64,000 nt of DNA from Motilibacter deserti. GTDB lineage: Bacteria; Actinomycetota; Actinomycetes; Motilibacterales; Motilibacteraceae. Both the position numbers and the translations under genes were made by a program. This document shows positions 26,364-35,635 of the stretch, piece after piece. Within the stretch, counting starts at the first letter, position 1; the number at the start of each line of letters is the position of its first letter. The notes under the pieces are model-generated. The model was not told the DNA's origin. It made no database searches and saw only the letters and a list, made by a program, of their open reading frames with translations. Location: assembly GCF_011250635.1 (NCBI RefSeq), contig NZ_JAANNP010000001.1:514523-578522 (forward strand), in the 5' to 3' direction.

Positions 26364-28379
26364 ATGGCGGTTGACGTTCCCGGGCCGGCCGGCTCGACGG
26401 CCTCCCACCACTCGAGCCCCGGCGGCGCATGCTGCGGCTCGGGCCACCCGTCGGGTCAGCTGAGCCGGCGTGCGGTGCTCGCCGTCGCGGCCGCGCTCGC
26501 CGCCGCCCCGCTGGGCGCGCGGGCCGCCGACGCCGCGTCCGTCCGGCCCCGGCGCATCACCCGGACCGGCCCCGTCCGCTACGACGACGTGGTGCCGGGC
26601 TTCCCCCGGGTCGCCGTCACCGCCAGCGGGACCCCGGCGGGCAGCGGGTTCGAGGGCCCGAACCCCTGGGGGTCCTACACGGCGTACCTCGTCTCGGTCA
26701 GCACGCTCGGCCACCGCACCTGGCGCATCGAGAACATGCTCGTGTCACCGACCTTCACGCAGGGGTCGACGATGTGGCTGTTCGAGGGCTCGTCGAAGGC
26801 CCTGCTGGTGGACACCGCGCAGAACACCCCGGACGTCGTCGGAGTCAACGACCTCAAGACCGTCGTGCGTCACCTGCTGAGCCACGACGACGACGGCACC
26901 CCACGCGCGGACCCGGTCGACTTCGACGTGGCCATCACGCACAACCACGGCGACCACACCGGCAAGAACTACTTGATGAGCGACCGCACGGTCTACTTCC
27001 CCGAGGGCGACTGGCCGGCCAACGCCCCGGCGTACTACGTGCCGACCAAGGAGGGCGGCGGCGTCTCGCCGCGCGGGAACGGGCGCGCGGTCGGCACGTT
27101 CGACCTCGGCGGCCGCACGATCCTCGCCGTCGACCTGCACGGGCACACCCCCGGCTCGACCGGGTATCTCGACCCGGACAACCTGATGCTGGCGACCGGT
27201 GACGCGCTCGGCTCGGCGTACGTCTGGATGCACTTCGCGTCGGGGACGACCGAGCCCTTCCGCAGGATGGTGCGCGGGCTGCGCAACTTCCTGCGGCGCT
27301 TCCCCGGGATCGCACTGCTGCCGGCGCACTTCTACCAGGTCGCCCAGGCGCCGCGGAACCTTCCGCCGGTCAACGGGCGGCCGCTGGACGCGGAGTACGT
27401 CAGCGACATGTTCGAGGCGGCGAGCGGGCTGCTCGACGGCTCGATCGCCGCGGAGCCCTACCGGACGGTCGGCCGGGAGGTCGGCTGGATCGGGTACGCC
27501 TCGGCGCGCATGACGTTCACGTTCGCCAACCTCTACCCGGGCGGGCCGGCCGGAGGGCAGGCGCCCGACGACGACTACCACGTCATGGCGATCCCCGGAA
27601 CCTACGGCGTCCCGGCGACACCGTCCGGCCCGTACGCCGCGATCGACAACATCAAGACCGGCCTGCTCCTCATCCGAGACTCGGCGAACGAGTCGATGTA
27701 CCTCGTCCGCGGCTCCGAGCGGGCGCTGCTCATCGGCTCGGGCCGCGGCACCCCGGGCATCATGCACTTCGCCCGCCGCTGGTCGCGTGGTCTCGACCTC
27801 GAGCTGGTCGTGACGAGCGACGACCCCGGGCAGATCGGCGGCCTCGCGCAGTTCCGGCACAACCATGTCCACCTCCCCCGGGGTGCGTCGATCTCCACGG
27901 CAGGGCTGAAGTCCTATTCCTACGTCGGGCAGGGCGACTCGATCCCGCTCGGCACCGACTCCGCCGGGCGTTCGGTCGCGCTGGAGGTGCACGCGCTGCC
28001 CGGGCACTCGCCCACCGGCATCACGCTGCTCGACCCGGTCTCACGGGTGCTGTTCTCCGGCGACGCCCTGGGCGAGCAGGGCCCCGGCGGGCTGGTCCTC
28101 AACTCCTCGCTGCAGAGCTTCGCCGACGCCCTGGCCGCGTGGCGCGCGCGCACCGACGGGCGCTACGGCGTCGTCTACACCGCACACAACTACCAGTGGC
28201 TCACCAGCCCGGCCTACGTCGACTCGGTCCAGGCGGCGGTGCTGGACGGCATCGCGCGCGGGCCGGCGGCGTACGTCCCGGGGCGGCCCGGCTACAACAC
28301 CCTCCGCTCACCCGGCGCCGCAGACGTCGTGGCCTACGTGCTGCTGCCGACCGGGGGCGGGGCGCGCACCCGGCGCTGA
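26364..28379 (+). CDS. Tat-exported protein with one active and one degenerate metallo-beta-lactamase domain
   Basis: 671 aa. A twin-arginine signal (SRRAVLAVAAALA) lies near residues 34-55. The first MBL domain (about 80-370) keeps THNHGDH near residue 191 and a later LHGHTPGST and TGDA, so it should bind two metals. The second (about 400-671) is homologous in layout but has TSDDPGQIGG in place of HxHxDH, while keeping LPGHSPTG and SGDA, so it is probably non-catalytic. GAGGAG lies upstream of the ATG. The substrate is unknown; sequence layout resembles secreted MBL hydrolases. Confidence 0.85.
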   Translation: MAVDVPGPAGSTASHHSSPGGACCGSGHPSGQLSRRAVLAVAAALAAAPLGARAADAASVRPRRITRTGPVRYDDVVPGFPRVAVTASGTPAGSGFEGPNPWGSYTAYLVSVSTLGHRTWRIENMLVSPTFTQGSTMWLFEGSSKALLVDTAQNTPDVVGVNDLKTVVRHLLSHDDDGTPRADPVDFDVAITHNHGDHTGKNYLMSDRTVYFPEGDWPANAPAYYVPTKEGGGVSPRGNGRAVGTFDLGGRTILAVDLHGHTPGSTGYLDPDNLMLATGDALGSAYVWMHFASGTTEPFRRMVRGLRNFLRRFPGIALLPAHFYQVAQAPRNLPPVNGRPLDAEYVSDMFEAASGLLDGSIAAEPYRTVGREVGWIGYASARMTFTFANLYPGGPAGGQAPDDDYHVMAIPGTYGVPATPSGPYAAIDNIKTGLLLIRDSANESMYLVRGSERALLIGSGRGTPGIMHFARRWSRGLDLELVVTSDDPGQIGGLAQFRHNHVHLPRGASISTAGLKSYSYVGQGDSIPLGTDSAGRSVALEVHALPGHSPTGITLLDPVSRVLFSGDALGEQGPGGLVLNSSLQSFADALAAWRARTDGRYGVVYTAHNYQWLTSPAYVDSVQAAVLDGIARGPAAYVPGRPGYNTLRSPGAADVVAYVLLPTGGGARTRR

Positions 28380-28388
28380 CGCTGTTGC

Positions 28389-28429
28389 GCGGTGGGGACG
28401 GCGTGCTGCTCGTACGCCGCCCCCACCGC
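28389..28429 (+). terminator. Terminator after the tandem MBL gene
   Basis: A 16-bp inverted repeat (GCGGTGGGG... / ...CCCCACCGC, one mismatch) with a 9-nt loop, 10 bp past the stop codon. Confidence 0.85.
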
Positions 28430-28512
28430 GTCCCGCGGCGCACAGCCGGTGTCGACGGAGCGTTCATGCGGCGTTCGACTGCGCGTCAGGCTCCGCCCCT
28501 AGCTTGCGCCGC

Positions 28513-29817
28513 ATGCGAACCCGTCTCCTTGCCCTGGTGGGGCTGCTGCTGGCCCTCGTGCTCGCCGCGCCCCAGTCCGCGGCCTCCGCGGCCGGCACGT
28601 CCCGCGCGGACGCCGCGACCCCCACCGTCACCCCGTACTCCCTGCTGCAGATGAACCTCTGCCTGTCGGGCCTCGCCGGCTGCTTCGGCCGCACGCAGTA
28701 CCCGAAGGTCGTCGACGAGGCGATCGCGAAGGTCGCCGCGACGCAGCCCGACGTCGTGACCCTCAACGAGGCGTGCAGCGGTGACGTCGAGCGCATCGCG
28801 CGCGAGACCGGCATGGACTTCCGCTTCTCGACCGTGATCTACAACCGCGCCGAGCTGCCCTGCCGCAACCCCGGTGAGCGCGGCGTGTTCGGCAACGGCG
28901 TCCTCACCAAGCGCGCCATCACCGCCGTCGAGGACCGCGCCTTCACCGCACAGCTCGGCGCCGAGGAGCGCCGCTACATCTGTGTGACGACCGAGGACGG
29001 CGTCCGCGTCTGCGCCACGCACCTGGCCGTGGGCGGGAACGCCGCCAACGCGGCCAACAACGCCGCGCAGTGCGCGGAGCTGAGCGCCGTGCTCGCGGCC
29101 GGCGCCCCCGCGAGCCCCCTCGGCCTCGCGCCCACGATCCTGTCCGGCGACGTGAACCGCCAGGGGTCGTGCGCCTCCCCCGGCTACTGGACCGAGCGCG
29201 ACTCCGCCGCGACCCAGCAGGTCGGGATCCAGCATGCGTACGGGACGGCCGCCCGGCTGCTGCTGCCGGCCGCGTCGGTGATCCCGATGGTCTACACCGA
29301 TCACGACGCGCTCCTCGTGCGCGCGGTGTTCGCGCCGTCGCTGGCGGCGGGCATTGCGTACGTCTCCTCGGTCGCCGACGAGCTTGCTGCCTCGGGCGAC
29401 GTGCAGCCGAGCGCGGCGCGCAACATCGCCGACCTCGTCGAGGCCGCGGCCGTCTCGGCCGACGCCGCCGACTACGCCGGGACGCTGACCGCCCTGACCC
29501 GGCTGGACGCCTACGTCACCGCTGCCCGTACGGCGAAGGTCAGCGCGGACGCGAAGTCCTCGCTGCTGGCGCTGCTCGGCAGCTGGCTCGGCGCGCCGAC
29601 GGGCGTGCGGGCGTTCACCGTCCAGCTCGCCGCGCAGGCCGACGCCGGCGCGGTCAAGGCCAGCACCGCCCGGCAGCTGCGCGTGCTCGCCGCGGGCGGG
29701 GCGTACGGCGAGCTGCGCACCGCTGTCGCGTCCGCGAAGCCGACGAAGGTGAGCGCCGCAGCGAAGCAGGCGCTGCTGCCCCTGGTCGGCGCGCTGGTGC
29801 TCGCGCCGAAGGCCTGA
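28513..29817 (+). CDS. Secreted EEP-fold nuclease/phosphatase with helical FIMAH-like tail
   Basis: 434 aa from the ATG at 28513; a TTG three codons earlier is also possible. A signal peptide is followed by an endonuclease/exonuclease/phosphatase domain (about 40-280) with the expected LQMN, TLNEAC (metal-binding Glu), SGDVN and YTDHDALLV (His) motifs and several cysteines that suggest secretion. The last 150 residues hold two helical repeats similar to FIMAH tails. No Shine-Dalgarno is visible, so the message may be leaderless. The substrate could be nucleic acid or a phosphoester. Confidence 0.85.
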   Translation: MRTRLLALVGLLLALVLAAPQSAASAAGTSRADAATPTVTPYSLLQMNLCLSGLAGCFGRTQYPKVVDEAIAKVAATQPDVVTLNEACSGDVERIARETGMDFRFSTVIYNRAELPCRNPGERGVFGNGVLTKRAITAVEDRAFTAQLGAEERRYICVTTEDGVRVCATHLAVGGNAANAANNAAQCAELSAVLAAGAPASPLGLAPTILSGDVNRQGSCASPGYWTERDSAATQQVGIQHAYGTAARLLLPAASVIPMVYTDHDALLVRAVFAPSLAAGIAYVSSVADELAASGDVQPSAARNIADLVEAAAVSADAADYAGTLTALTRLDAYVTAARTAKVSADAKSSLLALLGSWLGAPTGVRAFTVQLAAQADAGAVKASTARQLRVLAAGGAYGELRTAVASAKPTKVSAAAKQALLPLVGALVLAPKA

Positions 29818-29832
29818 CGCCCGTCACCAGGC

Positions 29833-29866
29833 ACGGCCGCCGTCCCCCGTGGGGGACGGCGGCCGT
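29833..29866 (+). terminator. Terminator after the EEP gene
   Basis: Perfect 16-bp arms (ACGGCCGCCGTCCCCC and its complement) around a 2-nt loop, 16 bp past the stop. Confidence 0.92.
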
Positions 29867-30149
29867 CGTGCTTCCGCGGACAATGCGTCGTACGAAGCGA
29901 GCTTCCGCCTCGCGTGGCGTCCGCATCGCCCCTTCGACGATGTCGGCCCGCTCCCGTCCGGCCATGCGGGAAGCACCGCCCGCGCGTGGGCCCGGGGGCA
30001 CTGCCGACGAGAACACCCGGGCACAGCCGCGCGATGCGACACTGCCGCTCCTTCGCCGTCCCCGCCCGTTAACGCCGGGAGCACGCTGCCCGCAACATGC
30101 GTCTGATGTGGTCCGAGCGCCCCGACCGCTCCAGCCTCAGCGAGGACGC

Positions 30150-30413
30150 ATGCCTGAGCCCGTGACACCCCCGCCGCCGACCGACGCCGAGCTCGACACG
30201 TACATCCGGACCCGCTACGCCCTGCTGGGCATCGACATCTCCGTGCTTCCCGCGAGCGACCCTGCCGCGGTCATGGACCAGCAGCGCCTGCTCAGCAACG
30301 CCCGCGGGATCCTGCGCACCGAGGTCGCCATCGCGAACGCAGAGATCGACTCCCAGTTCCACCCGCCCGCGCTCTACCCCTCCGCGCTCAGCGCCTGGAC
30401 GCGGGAGGACTAG
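30150..30413 (+). CDS. Small acidic protein, possible GatC/AtzG-like amidase partner
   Basis: 87 aa from an ATG with GAGGA upstream. It starts with a Pro/Thr-rich stretch, has a helical centre and ends with a PPALYPSALSAW tail. It is 2 bp upstream of an amidase-signature gene. Small helical subunits with an extended C-terminus (GatC, and AtzG beside AtzE) wrap around amidase-signature enzymes, so a partner role is a reasonable inference from size, order and coupling. I cannot prove homology by reading. The amidase has a Tat signal and this protein has none, which allows hitch-hiker export. Confidence 0.65.
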   Translation: MPEPVTPPPPTDAELDTYIRTRYALLGIDISVLPASDPAAVMDQQRLLSNARGILRTEVAIANAEIDSQFHPPALYPSALSAWTRED

Positions 30414-30415
30414 CG

Positions 30416-32086
30416 ATGACCGACACCTACCCCGTGATCGCTTCCGAGGCTGCGCCCGTCGACGAGCAGCCGCAGGACGCCACCATCTCCCGCCGTCAGG
30501 TCCTCAACCGGTTCGCCTGGCTCTCGGCCGCCGCGACGGGCGGCGTCGCGCTCGTCGGCCCCGCCGTGACCAGCGCCGCCGCGGCCGCGGCTCCGCGGCC
30601 CCCGATCGTCGACCGGGTACGCCCCGAGGCGCTCGCCGACCCCACCGAGCTGACCATCGCCGAGGCGGTGACGCTGATCCTGCAGGGCCGGCTCCGGCCC
30701 GTCGCCCTCGCCGCGGCGTACCTCGACCGGATCGAGGAGTTCGACGGCGTCTACCAGGCGTACGCGGCCCGGCCCTCGCGCGCCGACGTGCTCGCCGCCG
30801 CAGCGGCCGTCCGCATCGACAGCCGCAACCTGCTGACCGGTGTGGGCCTGGCGCCGAAGGACAACTACTACACCAAGGGGCTCCTCACCGAGGCCGGGTC
30901 CCTCGTCTTCGAGGGGTTCGTGCCCGAGTACGACGCGACCGCGGTGGCCCGCATGAAGCAGCAGGGCGGCGTTGTGCTGGGCAAGGCCCAGATGGGCAAC
31001 CTGGCCGGCGGCCGGGCCACCGTCCCCGGGACCCTGATCCCCACCACCCGCAACGCGTGGACGCCCGACGACGTGAGGTACAGCCCCAGCGGCTCCTCGT
31101 CCGGGACCGCGACGGCGGTGGCCGCCCGGCTGGCGACGAGCGGCATCGGGACCCAGACCGGCGGCTCGATCACCGGTCCCGGCCAGGCCCAGGGGCTGAC
31201 CGCCCTGAAGCCGACCTTCGGCCGGGTCTCGCTGCACGGCGTGGTCCCGCTGACCTTCGTCCGCGACCACCCCGGGCCACTGGCGCGCGACGCCATGGAC
31301 GCCGCGATCATGCTGCAGGCGCTCGCCGGCCCGGACCCGAACGACCCGCGCAGCCAGGGGCTGCCCGAGCCGCCGGACTACATCCGCGCGGCGACGCCGC
31401 AAGGCAGCAAGCGTCCGCGGATGCGCTTCGCCTCGCGCATCGGGGTCTGGCCGGGCTACCTCACCTCCGGCGCGGCCGATGTCCGCGCCCGTCGCGGGGC
31501 GATGGCGCGGGTGCTCGAGGACGTCGGCGGCCGCATGGTCGGCGAGCTCGCGCTGCCCGACGACTGGTCGGTGCTGTCCGGGGTGCTGAACGGCTCGACC
31601 GGCGACCCGACGGCGCCGTTCGTCGAGCACCTGCGCCGGGACGTGCGGCTGTTCGCGGACCGGCTCCCGCGCTTCCTCAACGGGATGCTGCAGAGCGCCG
31701 ACAGCTACCTCAAGGTGCAGCAGGGGCGGCTCCTGCTGCTGCAGCGCTTCCTCGACCAGGTCTTCGACAAGTGCGACCTGGTCCTGGGAGCGCCGAGCGA
31801 CGCGTTCGACGGCACCGGCATGCCGCTGCTGACCTTCCCGATCGGCCTGGTCACGGAGACGACCACGGGGCTGCAGGTGCCGACCGGCGGCATCCTCGGC
31901 GCCCGGCCGTACGGCGAGGAGCGGCTGCTGTCGGCCGTGTCGGCGTACCAAGCGGTGACGGGCTTCCACCTGCAGCGGCCGCCGGACCCGCGGACCGGCG
32001 TCGCTCGTGTCGCACGGGCGGCCGTGGGCCCTCGCGCCGTCACGACCATCGCACCGGTCGGGCTGGAGGCCATCGCGCAGCAGTAG
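30416..32086 (+). CDS. Tat-exported amidase-signature enzyme
   Basis: 556 aa. A twin-arginine motif (SRRQVLNRFAWLS) near residue 26 and a hydrophobic stretch direct export by Tat. The amidase-signature Lys (LAPKDNYYTKG) is near residue 148, and the Ser-cisSer region (YSPSGSSSGTATAVAA, then GIGTQTGGSITGP) near 222-255, so the catalytic triad is intact. Tat export implies folding in the cytoplasm, possibly with the small protein encoded just upstream. The substrate is unknown. Confidence 0.9.
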   Translation: MTDTYPVIASEAAPVDEQPQDATISRRQVLNRFAWLSAAATGGVALVGPAVTSAAAAAAPRPPIVDRVRPEALADPTELTIAEAVTLILQGRLRPVALAAAYLDRIEEFDGVYQAYAARPSRADVLAAAAAVRIDSRNLLTGVGLAPKDNYYTKGLLTEAGSLVFEGFVPEYDATAVARMKQQGGVVLGKAQMGNLAGGRATVPGTLIPTTRNAWTPDDVRYSPSGSSSGTATAVAARLATSGIGTQTGGSITGPGQAQGLTALKPTFGRVSLHGVVPLTFVRDHPGPLARDAMDAAIMLQALAGPDPNDPRSQGLPEPPDYIRAATPQGSKRPRMRFASRIGVWPGYLTSGAADVRARRGAMARVLEDVGGRMVGELALPDDWSVLSGVLNGSTGDPTAPFVEHLRRDVRLFADRLPRFLNGMLQSADSYLKVQQGRLLLLQRFLDQVFDKCDLVLGAPSDAFDGTGMPLLTFPIGLVTETTTGLQVPTGGILGARPYGEERLLSAVSAYQAVTGFHLQRPPDPRTGVARVARAAVGPRAVTTIAPVGLEAIAQQ

Positions 32087-32106
32087 GCGTCCCTCGGCGG
32101 TCGGCG

Positions 32107-32132
32107 CCGGTGGCCGTCAGGGCAGCCACCGG
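32107..32132 (+). terminator. Probable terminator after the amidase gene
   Basis: CCGGTGGC/GCCACCGG arms with a 10-nt loop, 20 bp past the stop. Confidence 0.6.
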
Positions 32133-32269
32133 GGCCGGCCGCTCAGGGCTCCCGTCCGACGCAACGTCGAGCCCCGCGCTCGACAAGGGCGCTCGGCCCT
32201 CGCAACTGGATGCAGCTCAGTCCCCTGATCTTCACGTTGGGTCTTGCCCCGACGACGGCCTGCCCGCGT

Positions 32270-33109
32270 TTAGGACATCGCCTGCGCTCCGATGACCGAG
32301 AGCAGTTGCAGCTTGTCGTAGCTCTCGGTGCCCGGGACCGCGGTGTAGACGAGCAGGTAGTGCGACTGGTCCGGGTCGAGCAGCGTTTGGCACTCCAGGT
32401 CCAGCGCGCCGACCTCGGGGTGGACGTACCGCTTGACCCCGTCCGGGCGCACGCCGACCTCGTGCGCGCCCCACACCTCCCGGAACTCCTCGCTCTGCGC
32501 GAGCAGGAGGTCGACGTAGTGGGCCGCACGTGACCCCGCGCCGCGCAGCGTGGCGATCTCACGCAGGCCGGCGGCGAACACGCGCGAGTAGAACGCGTGG
32601 CACTCGGGTGCGTAGAGCTGCCGGGTGGCCGGGTCGGTGAACCACCGGTAGCCCAGGCTGCGCGCGGGCCCGGTGTGGCGCGTGGTGTCGCCGGTCAGCG
32701 CGACCCCCAGCGGGGTCTGCCGCAGGGTCTCCCCGAGCTCGGTCACGATCTCGGCGGGAGTGTCCTGCAGGCGGTCGAGGATGCGCAGCAGGCCGGGCCC
32801 GACGTAGTCGCTCAGGGCGCCGCGCGCGGGCGGGTTGTGCCCCGCCAGTCGGAACAGGTGGTCGCGCTCGTCGAGCGACAGATGCAGCCCCTGCGCGATC
32901 GACGCCACCATCTGCTCGGACGGGTGGGGCCCGCGCTCCCGCTCCAGCCGCGCGTAGTAGTCGATCGACATGTGGCACAGCATCGCGACCTCCTCGCGGC
33001 GCAGGCCGTTCGTCCGTCGGCGCTGTCCGCGCGGCAGCCCGACGTCCTCGGGCTGCAACGCCTCCCGCCGTCGCCGGAGGAACGCCGCCAAGCCGGGTCG
33101 ATCGATCAC
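32270..33109 (-). CDS. XRE-family regulator with MmyB-like ligand-binding domain
   Basis: 279 aa from a GTG with GGAGAGG upstream. An N-terminal helix-turn-helix ([29 protein letters not shown]) is followed by the PAS-like MmyB domain, typical of a large actinobacterial regulator family. These often sit divergent from a short-chain dehydrogenase gene and regulate it; an SDR gene starts 208 bp away here. The ligand is unknown, with fatty-acid-like molecules suggested for some members. Confidence 0.92.
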   Translation of the reverse strand: MIDRPGLAAFLRRRREALQPEDVGLPRGQRRRTNGLRREEVAMLCHMSIDYYARLERERGPHPSEQMVASIAQGLHLSLDERDHLFRLAGHNPPARGALSDYVGPGLLRILDRLQDTPAEIVTELGETLRQTPLGVALTGDTTRHTGPARSLGYRWFTDPATRQLYAPECHAFYSRVFAAGLREIATLRGAGSRAAHYVDLLLAQSEEFREVWGAHEVGVRPDGVKRYVHPEVGALDLECQTLLDPDQSHYLLVYTAVPGTESYDKLQLLSVIGAQAMS

Positions 33110-33317
33110 GGTGCCTCTCCTGCCTCGTCACGGGTGGCCTCTGTCTACCGCCCGTGGCCCGGCGCAGCCACGGCCCGCCGATCCCCCTCTACGCAGGCCC
33201 CGCCACCCGTCGCGCGGCTCGCGCGCCACGGCGCGGCCATCAGCGGATCACCAGGCCCTGCCTGGCGGGCGCGGGCCAGGCCACCGTGGTGCCACACCAC
33301 GACCGCAGGAGGAGCGC
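33110..33317. promoter_or_regulatory. Divergent control region between MmyB-type regulator and SDR
   Basis: 208-bp intergenic region expected to carry both promoters and the regulator site. AGGAGG lies just before the SDR start. No single operator stands out. Confidence 0.4.
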
Positions 33318-34247
33318 ATGCCCCACACCCCGACCGCCCCCGTCCCCGACCTGTCCGGCCGGCGAGCCGTGCTCACCGGCGGCAGCGACGGACTGGGCCT
33401 CGCCCTCGCCGGCAAGCTGGCTGCGGCGGGGGCGGAGGTCGTCCTGCCCGTGCGCAACGTGACGAAGGGCGAGGCGGCGATCGCCGCGATCCGCCGGCGC
33501 ACCCCCGGCGCGGACGTCTCCCTGCGCGCCCTCGACCTGTCGTCCCTCGACTCCGTCGCCGCCCTGGGGAGGACGCTGCTCGCGGAGGACCGCCCGATCT
33601 CCGTCCTCGTCAACAACGCGGGCGTCATGACGCCGCCCGAGCGGCAGACGACCGCCGACGGGTTCGAGCTCCAGTTCGGCACCAACCTCGGCCACGTCGC
33701 GCTCGTGACCCATCTGCTGCCACTGCTGCGAGCTGGCCGTGCCCGCGTCACCTCGCAGCTCAGCATCGCCGCGAGCCGCCACGGCATCAGGTGGGACGAC
33801 CTCAACTGGGAGCGCGGCTACCACGGGATGCGGGCCTACAGCCAGTCGAAGATCGCGCTCGGGCTCTTCGGCCTCGAGCTCGCACGGCGCAGCGAGGACG
33901 CGGGCTGGGGCATCACCAGCAACCTGTGCCACCCGGGGGTCGCGCCCACGAGCCTGCTGGCGGCGCGCCCGGAGGTCGGGCGCGCCGAGGACACGCGGGA
34001 CGTACGGCTCATCCGCGCGCTGTCCGCGCGGGGCTTCCTCGTCGGCACCGTCGAGTCCGCGCACCTGCCCGCCCTCCACGCCGCGACCTCGTCGAGTGCC
34101 CGGTCCGGCGGCTTCTACGGGCCCAAGGGCCTCGGGCACCTCAGCGGGCCGCCGGCGGAGCAGAGGCTCTACCGCACGCTGCGCAACGACGACGACGCGC
34201 GGCGGATGTGGGACCTGTCCGCGGACCTGGTGGGCGCCACGAGGTGA
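33318..34247 (+). CDS. Short-chain dehydrogenase/reductase
   Basis: 309 aa from the ATG with AGGAGG 6 nt upstream. The Rossmann cofactor motif TGGSDGLG lies near residue 20, the NNAG motif near 100, and the catalytic Ser and Tyr-x-x-x-Lys (YSQSK) near 150-178. An acidic residue after the second strand is replaced by VRN, which favours NADP(H). It resembles the retinol-dehydrogenase-like group of classical SDRs. The substrate is unknown. Confidence 0.92.
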   Translation: MPHTPTAPVPDLSGRRAVLTGGSDGLGLALAGKLAAAGAEVVLPVRNVTKGEAAIAAIRRRTPGADVSLRALDLSSLDSVAALGRTLLAEDRPISVLVNNAGVMTPPERQTTADGFELQFGTNLGHVALVTHLLPLLRAGRARVTSQLSIAASRHGIRWDDLNWERGYHGMRAYSQSKIALGLFGLELARRSEDAGWGITSNLCHPGVAPTSLLAARPEVGRAEDTRDVRLIRALSARGFLVGTVESAHLPALHAATSSSARSGGFYGPKGLGHLSGPPAEQRLYRTLRNDDDARRMWDLSADLVGATR

Positions 34248-34293
34248 GCAGCCGTGACAAGGCAGCCACGTCGGCCGAAACCACGGAGAAAAA

Positions 34294-34322
34294 ACGAGGA
34301 CGTGCAGTCTGCACGTCCTCGT
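34294..34322. terminator. Bidirectional terminator at the host/island junction
   Basis: Perfect 13-bp arms (ACGAGGACGTGCA and its complement) with a GTC loop. A run of six A's on the left makes it a canonical intrinsic terminator for minus-strand transcripts, and it also ends the SDR transcript. Base composition drops soon after it. Confidence 0.92.
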
Positions 34323-34338
34323 CGTTCGGTGGTCCTGT

Positions 34339-34345
34339 TGGAGCT
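34339..34345. other. Candidate left attachment-site core (TGGAGCT)
   Basis: TGGAGCT here matches the 3' end of the tRNA-Ala gene (58673-58679) in the same orientation. The two copies bracket the compositionally distinct island. A 7-bp match is short, but serine integrases use very short crossover cores. This is a hypothesis only. Confidence 0.25.
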
Positions 34346-34419
34346 CTTCTCCAACCCAAGTTCACGCTACAAGCGAATTACTCGCTGCGTCGGCTCGACT
34401 CCGATCGGGTGACCCACGG

Positions 34420-34635
34420 GTGTGTAGGAAGGTTCACCACCACTCCCCGGCACGTTCCGCCGTGCGGGTCGCCGACCGACTGACGCCTGGGCAGGTCGCT
34501 CGGCTGATCGCCGACTACCACGCTGGCAAGCTTGGCATGGAACTGGCTGAGGAGTACGGGATCAGCTTGAGCAGCGTCAAGCGGCTGCTGCGTCGGCACC
34601 GGGCTCGGCTGAAGGATCGGCCGGCGGGAGCTTGA
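34420..34635 (+). pseudogene. C-terminal helix-turn-helix remnant of a recombinase
   Basis: 71-codon open frame with a clear helix-turn-helix (LTPGQVARLIADYHAGKLGMELAEEYG, then SLSSVKRLLRRH, written here in two parts). This block is usual at the C-terminus of actinobacterial resolvase/recombinase proteins, while the catalytic domain is missing. I read it as the tail of a decayed recombinase at the left edge of the island. It could instead be a free-standing small DNA-binding protein. Confidence 0.55.
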
Positions 34636-34850
34636 TCTCCCCTCAGCCATCTGCCCCCGGCCAGAAGGACGGTCGCCCGGGCGATGAGTTTGGCGTTGGG
34701 CTCAGGCTGGACCGCGCCGTGGACGTCGTGTTGGGGGCCAGGCACACCGCGAGACGACGTTCGCCCACATCATGAGCCGGCACGGCGTGACCGAGCCGCT
34801 TCAGGAGCGACCACGCCAGCAACCTGCACGACGGTAGCCCCCGCGCACGA
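34636..34850. other. Gene-free stretch, degraded sequence
   Basis: No open frame here resembles a protein. High-GC segments with broken frames suggest debris from earlier insertions. Confidence 0.5.
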
Positions 34851-35438
34851 TTACCAGCGTTTGGTGATACGCCTCCTGACTCGTTGAAACCGCGACTCGC
34901 GGACCACCGCAAGGGGGCGGTACTTTCTCAGTCTCAGCTCCCTTGACTTTAGATCGCTCTGCCAGTATCGCCCAGCGCCATCGTAGAACAAGAGGCTCAA
35001 TGAGTAGAACATAGGCGGGAAGGGCAACTCGATTCGAATCTCCCGCTCCTCGCCGGGCTTTACGATCTCCGTGACACGATCTCCCAAGTCATTTGTCTCC
35101 GCGTCACTTAGGACCATGTGAAGCTTTTCGATTGTGACGCCAGCCTCTTTCAGCAGGAAAGGCTTGAACTGTCGTCTCAGTTCACGTAACGTGCGGGGCC
35201 GCCCCTCTACCTCGGGATTGATGATTGGCGCGTTTGACATATTTTGTAGGCGCAGCACGATAAGGGTGACATCCTCAGGCATGGACTCATCCCAAACGTC
35301 TTCCCACCAGTATGCTACCTGCCTTGCCTGCTCTTGCTCGGCGTTTCTCCGGTCTCGCAAGAGAATGTAGAACCCAAGCAGCAGAGATGCGCCCGTAAGC
35401 ACACTTCCTACCCAGGCTGGGACAGTTCCCCAATCCAC
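34851..35438 (-). CDS. Membrane-anchored hypothetical protein
   Basis: 195 aa if started at the GTG at 35438, which has AGAGGGGG 5 nt upstream; an upstream ATG at 35549 would add 37 unlikely residues. One N-terminal transmembrane helix (WVGSVLTGASLLLGFYILL) is followed by a positively charged RDRR stop-transfer and a cytoplasmic beta-rich domain of about 160 residues. There is no known domain. GC content is much lower than in the host genes. It shares strand and block with the DUF3644 gene about 200 bp upstream, so a functional link is possible. Confidence 0.75.
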   Translation of the reverse strand: MDWGTVPAWVGSVLTGASLLLGFYILLRDRRNAEQEQARQVAYWWEDVWDESMPEDVTLIVLRLQNMSNAPIINPEVEGRPRTLRELRRQFKPFLLKEAGVTIEKLHMVLSDAETNDLGDRVTEIVKPGEEREIRIELPFPPMFYSLSLLFYDGAGRYWQSDLKSRELRLRKYRPLAVVRESRFQRVRRRITKRW

Positions 35439-35635
35439 GTTGCCCCCTCTGCCGAGTTCGGGCGTGCGAACGAACACTGTTCCACGCTTTGTTTGAAAGT
35501 TGACATTGAACCGCGTGCCCAGGCGTTGCAATACAGGGCTGGGTCGCATGTTCGGCCGGGCGGGTACAGCAACCGGGGAGTATCTCTGTTCAGGCCCGGT
35601 TATGGTCCTCCTACTTTGGACTTAGTTGAGGGGGA

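Noticed and set aside
34643-34912. Minus-strand 89-aa ORF
   Set aside because: Composition is shadow-like and it overlaps the end of the better-supported membrane-protein gene.
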